The notes under the pieces: model-generated
The model's database searches: none
What the model was told of the DNA's origin: nothing
What the model saw: only the letters and a program-made list of their open reading frames with translations
Program-made: the position numbers and the translations under genes
DNA from: Nostoc sp. CHAB 5834
GTDB taxonomy: Bacteria > Cyanobacteriota > Cyanobacteriia > Cyanobacteriales > Nostocaceae
DNA length: 8,531 nucleotides
Direction: 5' to 3'
NCBI GenBank assembly: GCA_020829485.1
Contig: JAIVFU010000213.1
Location: forward strand, 1-8,531
Part shown: piece after piece, positions 1 to 5,133 of the stretch
Position numbering within the stretch: position 1 is the stretch's first letter
Layout: each line of letters starts with the position of its first letter

Positions 1-1
1 T

Positions 2-499
2 AGCCAATTTCCTTATGTGATTTTCCCATTGGTCAGGGCTAATTACCGGATGTTAACCCGTCAGCTGCTCTACACGACTATGACTCGCGCAATGGGTACA
101 TTCATCGCAGTTGGACAGCATGAAGCATTGAAGACTGCTGTCGCTACTGATAAACCCGCCCAGCGTTTTACTGGACTAACCAATTTCCTCATTTCACCTG
201 TTGAGCAACTTAGTGAAATCTGGCAGAACTTGGGCAATACCAGAAAAACCGCTTGTGCAACAACATCTTCGTCTACTGTTACTGTCGCTTCTAGACTACA
301 ACAACGTCAACTTTCCGCAACACTTGGGCAGATGACTACTATTGGTAGTCTTGCACTACAAATGTATGAGTCTAAATATGGTTATCGTCCGTCAAAACAG
401 CCCGAACTTGTGGGGAAGTTTCGCTTTAATACTTATCACTATGAGACTACCGCAATTGACGAGATTGATTCAGCAATTGACGCAGTTCTGCGCCTTTAA
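2..499 (+). CDS. RecD-like SF1 DNA helicase, C-terminal part (5' end outside window)
   Basis: The frame is open from the left edge, so the GTG at 17 is an internal codon and not a start. The first visible residues (SQFPYVIFPLV) followed by MLTRQLLYTTMTRA match the end of the UvrD_C_2 domain of RecD/RecD2-type helicases: motif V-like 'G-S-x-F-P-x-V' and then motif VI 'LLYTAxTRA', whose arginine contacts ATP. The following VGQHEALKTAV and QRFTGL are also typical of that domain's end. These enzymes unwind DNA 5' to 3' using ATP, in repair or plasmid processing. A tail of roughly 100 residues follows the helicase core. It has a Ser/Thr-rich linker (about positions 255-300) and then a compact segment with ALQMYESKYGYRPSK and a Tyr/His-rich end. 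I cannot tell whether the full protein is a RecD2 or another RecD-like ATPase, because motifs I to IV lie outside the window. The stop is TAA at 497-499. Confidence 0.8.
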   Translation, partial: SQFPYVIFPLVRANYRMLTRQLLYTTMTRAMGTFIAVGQHEALKTAVATDKPAQRFTGLTNFLISPVEQLSEIWQNLGNTRKTACATTSSSTVTVASRLQQRQLSATLGQMTTIGSLALQMYESKYGYRPSKQPELVGKFRFNTYHYETTAIDEIDSAIDAVLRL

Positions 500-600
500 T
501 AAAACCCATGCCCAACATCGGAGCAACGGTCGCATCCAACCAGACTACTCCTGAACTTTAAATAGTTATCAGTAAACAGTTAAAAGTTTTGATAATTGGG

Positions 601-606
601 TTTAAT
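601..606. repeat. Candidate target-site duplication, left copy (TTTAAT)
   Basis: TTTAAT lies exactly 6 bp outside the left terminal inverted repeat core. An identical TTTAAT lies exactly 6 bp outside the right core at 2872-2877. The symmetric spacing makes a 6-bp target duplication plausible, which would put the element ends at 607 and 2871. The site is AT-rich and short, so chance is possible. Confidence 0.5.
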
Positions 607-612
607 CCCTGA

Positions 613-633
613 TTCCGCACCCAGAACTGTCAC
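613..633 (+). repeat. Left terminal inverted repeat of the IS
   Basis: It reads TTCCGCACCCAG-A-ACTGTCAC. The reverse complement of 2845-2865 is identical except that A at the thirteenth base is T. Outside the core the two ends share only 2 of 6 bases. Confidence 0.88.
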
Positions 634-767
634 ACCGCAATTAAATAGAACTATCTAGTACAGAAGAACTAACTTCCGTGAGAGTTTATTAGAGCTAAAT
701 AAGAATAATTCCTTTTAAGTTCAGATGGGTGGACAACTAATAAAAAAAATAATAATTATTCTCGTGT

Positions 768-796
768 AGGAGAGGATGCTATTAGCAGCCTCTCTT
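768..796 (+). promoter_or_regulatory. Stable hairpin in the IS leader, upstream of the transposase
   Basis: Bases 768-775 pair with 789-796 (eight pairs, one of them G-U). Bases 777-780 pair with 784-787 around an ATT loop, with a single A/G mismatch between the two stems. It sits 107 bp before the transposase ATG and just inside the element. No uninterrupted T-run follows on either strand, so it is not a classical terminator. It could damp read-through transcription entering the element or hide a translation start, as subterminal structures do in some other IS. This role is inferred. Confidence 0.45.
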
Positions 797-902
797 CCTA
801 TGATTGTAATTCGATAATGATTTGATTTTGTATAATCAACTCAAATTTCCCGCACAAATATGTGAAAATTTTAACTGATATGGTTTTGGATACTTTGCGA
901 GC

Positions 903-2549
903 ATGTTTAATATCAAAAATATTGAAATCAAGAATATTGACCATTTGGGAATAGTAGCAGGAATGGTAGATGCAATTGGTTTGGTAGAAATAATTAATAA
1001 TTTATTGGGGTCAGAAGCCGGAGAAAAAGTGAGTGCAGGACAGGTAGTAAAAGCGCTAATTTTAAATGGATTGGGGATGGTTTCAAAACCTTTATATATG
1101 TTTCCAAAGTTTTTTGAATCAATAGCTTGTGAGCATTTAATCGGAGATGGGGTTAAACCAGAATATCTGAACGATGATAAACTCGGTAGAGTGATGGATA
1201 AATTATTTCTAAAAGGTCTAGATACAATATTTTTAGCAATTAGTTTAAATGCCGTTAAGAATTTTGACATATCTTTAGCATCATCACATTTGGACTCATC
1301 ATCATTCCATGTAGATGGCGAATATCAAACTAGTTTACCGTCAGTAATATTTAAAAAAACTGATGATACTCAACTAGAAGAATCGGAATTAAAATCACCC
1401 GAAGCAATAAACATAACATACGGTTATTCTCGCGATCATAGACCAGACCTAAAACAATTTATTATAGAATTGGTCTGTTCAGGAGATGGGGATATACCAA
1501 TATTTTTGAAGGCAGCATCAGGAAATCAAGCTGATTCATCATGTTTTGGCAGAATTGCAGTAGAATATCAGAATCAAATAAAATTCGATAGTTTGATAGT
1601 AGCAGATTGTGCATTATATACAGAAGCAAATATCAAATTAATGTCTAATATTAAGTGGTTATCTCGTGTGCCGTTAACTCTAAAATCAGCAAAATCATTA
1701 GTCACAACTTTAGCAGAATCAGAATTTATTAAAAGTGGACTAGATGGATATTCATATTTGGAAAAAAAAGTCAGCTACGCAGGCATAGAACAAAGATGGT
1801 TAGTGGTACAAAGCCAGATGAGAAGAAAATCAGATTTACGTAAATTATCACAAACTATTGAAAAATCTCTCAAAAGTGCTGAAGCCAAACTAAAAAAATT
1901 ATCCCAAGAGAAGTTTAATTGTTCATCTGACGCGACCAAGGCTTTATCAAAAATATCGAAACCATTTAAATATCATCAAGTATATTTGATTGAAATCACC
2001 GAAAATTTGCCATCTAAAAAAGATGAGAAACAAGACAAATATTATCAAATTTCTGCAAGTGTCTCAAAAAACGAAAATGCAATTGATATGGAAACTACAG
2101 GCGCTGGACGTTTCATTATTGCCACAAATGTTTTAGAATCAACCGAGTTAAGCAATGATAAAATGATTACTGAATACAAAGCGCAGCAGTCATGTGAACG
2201 AGGATTTAGGTTTCTGAAAGATCCACTGTTTTTTGCAGATAGTATTTTCCTTAAAAGCCCAGAAAGAATAGAGGCTTTGGCAATGATTATGGGATTATGC
2301 TTACTAGTCTACACACTTGCTCAACGACAAATTAGGGCAGCTTTACTAGCCTCACAATCAACTGTTAAAAATCAGTTGGGTAAATCAATAAATAACCCCA
2401 CATTAAGGTGGATATTTCAATGCTTTCAATCAATTGATCTTGTGATGTTAAACCAGGAAAAAGATATTTCTAATTTAACTCCACAGCGAAATTTTATTCT
2501 CACATTATTACCAGAAGATTGCCGCCTTTACTACACTTTTATAACTTAA
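903..2549 (+). CDS. IS1634-family transposase (DUF4277 N-terminus, DDE catalytic domain)
   Basis: The 548-residue protein catalyses cut-and-paste-type movement of the surrounding element. Residues about 5-115 are a DUF4277 domain (DHLGIVAGMVDAIGLVEIIN, AGQVVKALILNGLGMVSKPLY, YLNDDKLGRVMDKL). The DDE triad is readable as D131 in HLDSSSFHVDG, D235 in LIVADCALYT and E432 in YKAQQSCERGFRFLKDP. Around the Glu the IS4-superfamily signature is kept as Y425, E432 and K439, with Gln at the usual Arg position. Residues 305-350 are a Lys/Ser-rich, probably coiled segment. ATG 903 is the only ATG after the in-frame TGA at 876-878. No Shine-Dalgarno sequence is visible, which is not unusual in cyanobacteria. 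Length is normal for the family and no lesion is seen. Confidence 0.93.
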   Translation: MFNIKNIEIKNIDHLGIVAGMVDAIGLVEIINNLLGSEAGEKVSAGQVVKALILNGLGMVSKPLYMFPKFFESIACEHLIGDGVKPEYLNDDKLGRVMDKLFLKGLDTIFLAISLNAVKNFDISLASSHLDSSSFHVDGEYQTSLPSVIFKKTDDTQLEESELKSPEAINITYGYSRDHRPDLKQFIIELVCSGDGDIPIFLKAASGNQADSSCFGRIAVEYQNQIKFDSLIVADCALYTEANIKLMSNIKWLSRVPLTLKSAKSLVTTLAESEFIKSGLDGYSYLEKKVSYAGIEQRWLVVQSQMRRKSDLRKLSQTIEKSLKSAEAKLKKLSQEKFNCSSDATKALSKISKPFKYHQVYLIEITENLPSKKDEKQDKYYQISASVSKNENAIDMETTGAGRFIIATNVLESTELSNDKMITEYKAQQSCERGFRFLKDPLFFADSIFLKSPERIEALAMIMGLCLLVYTLAQRQIRAALLASQSTVKNQLGKSINNPTLRWIFQCFQSIDLVMLNQEKDISNLTPQRNFILTLLPEDCRLYYTFIT

Positions 2550-2582
2550 TTTTTTTAGATTCTGAATATGTAAGTATGTTGA

Positions 2583-2613
2583 TAGGGACTATCTAATTTT
2601 ATTATTAGTCCTA
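2583..2613 (+). other. Possible weak hairpin 3' of the transposase gene
   Basis: TAGGGACTA (2583-2591) can pair with TAGTCCTA (2606-2613) with one bulged G. It begins 33 bp after the transposase stop. The tract after it (AAATTATTATGC) is AT-rich but not a clean U-run. It may help end the transposase transcript. The rest of 2614-2844 is AT-rich DNA in which I see no gene. Confidence 0.25.
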
Positions 2614-2844
2614 AATTATTATGCTAATTTTCTACTTATTTTCCAATCTATATAAGCTCGAATTAATAACTAGATAAAAACTCTAGTATTTTCTTATTAA
2701 CTCACTCTCAAATTACTTTATTTTTTTATTGCTTCTTATTGAGAATAGACTTAATGCTACTTTTATTTGTTAATATATGTTTTTTGCTGATTTAATGTGT
2801 TATTTGATTCTCTATTGATGAATCAACCTCAGTAATAACCGATT

Positions 2845-2865
2845 GTGACAGTACTGGGTGCGGAA
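2845..2865 (-). repeat. Right terminal inverted repeat of the IS
   Basis: It reads GTGACAGT-ACTGGGTGCGGAA on the plus strand and is the inverted partner of 613-633 (20 of 21 identical). It defines the right end of the element to within a few bases. Confidence 0.88.
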
Positions 2866-2871
2866 GATGCG

Positions 2872-2877
2872 TTTAAT
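2872..2877. repeat. Candidate target-site duplication, right copy (TTTAAT)
   Basis: It is identical to 601-606 and lies the same 6 bp outside the inverted-repeat core. It falls 4 bp before the ATG of the following gene. Confidence 0.5.
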
Positions 2878-2881
2878 ATCT

Positions 2882-3115
2882 ATGGCTATTCCGGCAGCAG
2901 AGTTAAAGATCGGGCAATCGGTGAAGTATCTAATCGGTACTCGAAGCGGTATGAGTGCGGCAATAACCGATATCAGCAAATCATCTCTTAGTCTCAAAAA
3001 TACTCATATTGTTACTTTGACCTTTGATGATGATTCACTACCAAATCACTTAAAAACACAACAACTAACTGTTTATGACGAATTGCTTGAAGGTTGTGAA
3101 ATAATCACATTTTAA
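2882..3115 (+). CDS. Small hypothetical protein (77 aa) whose leader was split by the IS
   Basis: The frame is open from 2858, but codons up to 2865 lie in the IS repeat, so GTG 2858 cannot be the ancestral start. ATG 2882 lies just outside the element and gives MAIPAAELKIGQSVKYLIG and so on, ending with TAA at 3113-3115. I do not recognise the family. The protein is soluble-looking, with no membrane segment or signal peptide. It is rich in alternating hydrophobic residues (VKYLIG, HIVTLTFDDD, QQLTVYDE), which would suit a small beta-rich fold. It lies on the same strand as the helicase fragment; before insertion its ATG would have been about 117 bp after the helicase stop. No ribosome site is visible. 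The gene may now depend on transcription out of the IS or be silent. Confidence 0.6.
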   Translation: MAIPAAELKIGQSVKYLIGTRSGMSAAITDISKSSLSLKNTHIVTLTFDDDSLPNHLKTQQLTVYDELLEGCEIITF

Positions 3116-3184
3116 AAAATGAAAATTGGCAACAGCAACAGTAGAGCGCACATCCTCTGCCACAAGTTGGAATTAATCAAAATA

Positions 3185-3379
3185 CTAACTTGCTGGCTGA
3201 TATAATCCCGTATTTTCGTTAAATTCCCACACTTTCCCTGCTCTATCTTTGCCCTTACACCATGCTACAAAAAGCGGTGGGGGGAGTTTAATTCGCTCCT
3301 TGCGTACAGTTTCCTCACTTACACCAAGTCTTGAAGCCAAACCTTCTTCAGTTAACGGTTGCATTCTAGGAGTATGCAC
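3185..3379 (-). CDS. Small helix-turn-helix DNA-binding protein, start disrupted at an A10 run
   Basis: From the GTG at 3379 this frame gives 64 residues. The segment LTEEGLASRLGVSEETVRKERIK (residues 9-31, with E12-G13 as an ordinary spacer) is a classic helix-turn-helix as in excisionase/AlpA-like and small regulator proteins. The rest (LFVAWCKGKD, VWEFNENTGLYQPAS) looks like the family's short wing. GTG 3379 has no ribosome site. A better start is ATG 3408, nine bases after the stop of the upstream decayed gene, but its frame runs out at 3352 after 18 residues. One extra A (or two fewer) in the A10 run at 3381-3390 would join MSNTGRKKK to NVHTPRM and the HTH. It may be a frameshifted gene, a slippage-dependent gene or a read error. 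A role as recombination directionality factor or plasmid regulator is only an inference from size and context. Confidence 0.6.
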   Translation of the reverse strand: MHTPRMQPLTEEGLASRLGVSEETVRKERIKLPPPLFVAWCKGKDRAGKVWEFNENTGLYQPAS

Positions 3380-3380
3380 A

Positions 3381-3390
3381 TTTTTTTTTT
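3381..3390 (-). repeat. A10 homopolymer (T10 on the plus strand) at the HTH gene start
   Basis: Ten identical bases lie between the ATG at 3408 and the HTH frame. Runs of this length are prone to replication slippage and to RNA polymerase slippage, which could restore the long frame in a share of transcripts. Confidence 0.85.
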
Positions 3391-3417
3391 GCGCCCTGTA
3401 TTGCTCATGTTCACGTA

Positions 3418-3799
3418 TTATCTAGGTAAACTGGGACTCTCCACGCTTATTAAATCGTGTAATTCATCATTATAAATTACCTTGATGCTATCATCGCCAA
3501 ATGCGTCACCGCATTCTTCAAGCGATGTTTTTTATGAAGAGATGCTACCGCCAACGGCTACCATTGGCGATTGCAAATAAATATAGATATCACCCCGTAG
3601 CAATTCCAGCATCAACCATCTTCGCCAGACACTGGGTATTAAATCTCATCAGTGATTCCGTTAATTGCTTAAAATACCCATACTGCTCATCTGCATAATC
3701 GCTCGGTTCCATTTCTTGTAGTTCACCGACCCATTCTCCTGCAAAGACGCACTCGGTTAGTATAAGCCTGCCCAAAGTATAGTTTAAGACGCTTGCTAT
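3418..3799 (-). pseudogene. Decayed hypothetical gene with a frameshift and an inserted stop
   Basis: Reading the minus strand from the stop at 3800-3802, an open segment gives LILTECVFAGEWVGELQEME, then YADEQYGYFKQLTESLMRFN, and ends at a TGA (3590-3592). Removing one G from the GGGG just before that TGA (3593-3596) lets the frame continue as GDIYIYLQ through 3585-3562. It then crosses a short repeat with an in-frame TAA (3529-3531) and resumes as SLEECGDAFGDDSIKVIYNDELHDLI, ending with TAA at 3418-3420. The acidic, structured composition on both sides suggests one former protein of about 110-125 residues. I do not recognise it. The only candidate start is TTG 3775, so the 5' end may also be lost. 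The downstream HTH gene begins 9 bases later, so the two were probably one operon. Confidence 0.5.
3528..3573. repeat. Small interspersed repeat-like insertion in the decayed gene
   Basis: CGCCAA (3549-3554) and TTGGCG (3564-3569) form a perfect inverted repeat. GCTACC occurs twice (3544-3549 and 3557-3562). CGCCAACGGCTACC-type sequence is characteristic of short dispersed repeats in Nostoc-like genomes. It carries the TAA that interrupts the gene. Exact borders are uncertain. Confidence 0.45.
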
Positions 3800-3854
3800 T
3801 TAAGGATTTCACGATTTAACGGGAAAATTCGGGTAGATAATAAGGGTCATTTTT

Positions 3855-3962
3855 ATGAGTGAAACTGACATTAATTCTTTAAAACTGGAATTTACGGAGC
3901 TAGAGCATAACTCTAATTGCACAGAACTCAAAAAATCGAGTACCTTGGCACTAATTGTTTAA
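3855..3962 (+). CDS. Possible short ORF (35 aa), function unknown
   Basis: ATG 3855 is preceded by AAGGG (3842-3846) at a usable distance, and the frame ends with TAA at 3960-3962. The product begins MSETDINSLKLEFTELEH and ends with a hydrophobic TLALIV. No family is recognised. Part of the coding sequence belongs to a direct repeat, and short ORFs occur often by chance, so this is a weak call. Confidence 0.3.
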   Translation: MSETDINSLKLEFTELEHNSNCTELKKSSTLALIV

Positions 3963-3983
3963 AACTGACAAATAATTCTTTAA
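3862..3983 (+). repeat. Pair of direct repeats exactly 100 bp apart
   Basis: AAACTGACATTAATTCTTTAA (split as 3862-3870 plus 3871-3882) recurs as AAACTGACA plus AATAATTCTTTAA at 3962-3983, with one substitution and one extra base. The decamer TTTAAAACTG also occurs twice (from 3878 and from 3958). This could be a decayed partial duplication or a binding-site pair. No further copies were found nearby, so it is not an iteron array. Confidence 0.6.
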
Positions 3984-4021
3984 TGGACACATTCCCTTAT
4001 AGCCCTAAACCGAAAAGAAGA

Positions 4022-4029
4022 GCGATCGC
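4022..4029. repeat. HIP1 octamer GCGATCGC
   Basis: Highly iterated palindrome of cyanobacterial genomes, here just downstream of the recombinase gene. Confidence 0.9.
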
Positions 4030-4050
4030 ATTTCAGAGCCAGGAACCTAT

Positions 4051-4071
4051 AGAAAAAGTGTAGAAACTACA
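4051..4071 (-). terminator. Weak terminator-like hairpin at the recombinase stop
   Basis: On the minus strand TGTAG-TTT-CTACA (4071-4059) forms a 5-bp stem overlapping the TAG stop and is followed by CTTTTTCT. The stem is short, so termination would be inefficient at best. Confidence 0.3.
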
Positions 4072-5050
4072 TCAATAGAGGAGATTTCTTCCTCTGTCCT
4101 GGAATAGTCAACTTTTGGACAGCACGGCGTTTAGTTTGTTCACCGCGACGGTCATATCTGGCAGTCTGGTCACTGTGAGCGTGTCCAGCTAACCTTTGAA
4201 CTGTAGAAATATCTTCACCAGCATCGAGCAGATCGGAGATGAAAGTTCTACGGAAATCGTGGGCGGAGAAATTAGTTACTCCCGCCTGTAAACCACGTTT
4301 TTGCAAGATGAACAGCACTGCTTGAGAGGTAAGTCGTCGTCGCACTATCCTTGAGCCTCTGTTGACATGACATAGTAAAGGGCCTGCCTCGTAGCCTCGA
4401 AGCGACAACCAATCCGAGACGACAGTTAGACCACTTTCGGGTAAGTACACAGTCCGATCTTTGCCACCTTTGCCAGCACGCACCTGTATTGCCCCGGTAT
4501 TCTCTTCAAAGTCGCTCAAGTCTAAATTCACCGCTTCAGAGCGGCGGACTCCAGATCCACGGAGTATTGCAAATATTGCAGCATCTCTGTAACCAGTGGG
4601 GGTAGGGTCATCAAAACAGGTTTGCATCAATTGGGCGATTTCTTCTGCCGTGAGGACACGTCCCCGCAATTGCTTGGTGACTTTAACGTTGGGAATGTCT
4701 ACAGCACGAGCAAAATCAACAGCATCCATTATCTCTAACCGCAAGGCTTCTTTTAAAACTCGCCGCAAAGCAGACAGCACTTTGTTGACATAAGCTGGTG
4801 CATATTTTTCGCTCAACACAGAGCGGACTGCCGCCGTATGTTTGTAGCGCAGTGCTGCCCAGTTTAAAGTCATCGCATCACAACTTGAGTTGGTTAATAA
4901 TCGCGCGATCGCATTGAGAGCTTGGCGCATAGCTGGACGGGAACCAGGGGAAAGGGTCGCCAAGTAGACTTGGGCGGGGTGTTCGATCAAGGGAACGGGA
5001 GAGGCAAGGGCTAAGGAAGAGGAGGTACTGTTTTCAAGGGTTTCATGCAT
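4067..5050 (-). CDS. Tyrosine recombinase / site-specific integrase (327 aa)
   Basis: All catalytic residues of the phage-integrase family are readable. They are R169 in GSGVRRSEAVNL, K197 in GKGGKDRTVYLP, H264 and R267 in SAHDFRRTF, H290 in RLAGHAHSDQTARYD, and nucleophile Y299. Residues about 25-115 form the helical SAM-like core-binding domain, including KYAPAYVNKVLSALRRVLKEA. ATG 5050 is the only nearby start; the weak GATAAG just before it is part of a palindrome set. Such enzymes integrate, excise or resolve circular DNA. The gene lies 83 bp after the replication gene on the same strand, so resolving plasmid multimers or integrating the plasmid is likely, by inference. The Lys-rich C-terminus after Y299 is short. 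The gene carries an internal HIP1 site, suggesting long residence in cyanobacteria. Confidence 0.93.
   Translation of the reverse strand: MHETLENSTSSSLALASPVPLIEHPAQVYLATLSPGSRPAMRQALNAIARLLTNSSCDAMTLNWAALRYKHTAAVRSVLSEKYAPAYVNKVLSALRRVLKEALRLEIMDAVDFARAVDIPNVKVTKQLRGRVLTAEEIAQLMQTCFDDPTPTGYRDAAIFAILRGSGVRRSEAVNLDLSDFEENTGAIQVRAGKGGKDRTVYLPESGLTVVSDWLSLRGYEAGPLLCHVNRGSRIVRRRLTSQAVLFILQKRGLQAGVTNFSAHDFRRTFISDLLDAGEDISTVQRLAGHAHSDQTARYDRRGEQTKRRAVQKLTIPGQRKKSPLLM
4905..4912. repeat. HIP1 octamer GCGATCGC
   Basis: Within the recombinase gene, near its 5' part. Confidence 0.9.
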
Positions 5051-5097
5051 TTACTTATCGGAACGTGTCTTCTTATAAGCAAGATTCTGATAAGTAA
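5051..5097 (-). promoter_or_regulatory. Symmetric palindrome set directly 5' of the recombinase gene
   Basis: TTACTTATC (5051-5059) and GATAAGTAA (5089-5097) are perfect inverted copies. Near the midpoint is the self-complementary CTTATAAG (5072-5079). All three share the half-site CTTAT. On the minus strand the outer copy abuts the recombinase ATG, and the central TATAAG could serve as a -10 box with no clear -35. This is the form of an autoregulatory operator or of arm-type sites for a recombinase or its small HTH partner. Confidence 0.6.
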
Positions 5098-5099
5098 TT

Positions 5100-5117
5100 G
5101 TCCCTTAAAATGGGGAC
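5100..5117. other. Short hairpin between the replication and recombinase genes
   Basis: GTCCC (5100-5104) pairs with GGGAC (5113-5117) around an 8-base AT-rich loop. On the minus strand it lies just after the replication gene's stop but is followed by AATTACTT and not a U-run. It may stabilise the 3' end or weakly attenuate transcription. Confidence 0.3.
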
Positions 5118-5129
5118 GAGCGATCGCTC
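5118..5129. repeat. HIP1 octamer within a 12-bp palindrome
   Basis: GAGCGATCGCTC is a perfect 12-bp palindrome containing GCGATCGC at 5120-5127, in the gap between the two genes. Confidence 0.85.
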
Positions 5130-5133
5130 TTTG

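Larger units (their letters stand above)
607..2871 (+). mobile_element. IS1634-family insertion sequence, apparently complete
   Basis: The element contains one intact DUF4277-type transposase gene. It is bounded by inverted repeats that match at 20 of 21 positions (613-633 against 2845-2865, both starting TTCCGCACCCAG when read inward). If TTTAAT is the target duplication, the element is 2265 bp; counting only the repeat cores it is 2253 bp. That is long for a 548-codon transposase, because about 270 bp to the left and 295 bp to the right of the gene are non-coding and very AT-rich. It has no HIP1 octamer, unlike the right half of the window, which fits arrival from elsewhere. The intact gene and ends suggest a recent insertion that may still be active. 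Confidence 0.85.

Noticed and set aside
508..561. Short ORF of 17 codons (MPNIGATVASNQTTPEL) between the helicase and the IS
   Set aside because: No ribosome site, very short, and no recognisable match; probably chance. The rest of 500-600 shows nothing.
836..1270. 144-codon minus-strand ORF
   Set aside because: Lies antisense to the N-terminal half of an intact transposase and has no recognisable domain; a shadow frame.
2812..2997. 61-codon minus-strand ORF across the right IS end
   Set aside because: It spans the IS border and is antisense to the 77-aa gene; it was created by the insertion.
3119..3190. Short plus-strand ORF (about 23 codons) after the 77-aa gene
   Set aside because: No ribosome site, low-complexity product and overlap with the HTH gene's end; not supported.
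3501..3698. 65-codon plus-strand ORF
   Set aside because: Antisense to the decayed gene and runs through the repeat; composition is not protein-like.
3862..3983. Iteron array or plasmid origin
   Set aside because: Only two copies occur, with no AT-rich plus DnaA-box arrangement; the origin is more likely beyond the right edge near the replicator's 5' end.
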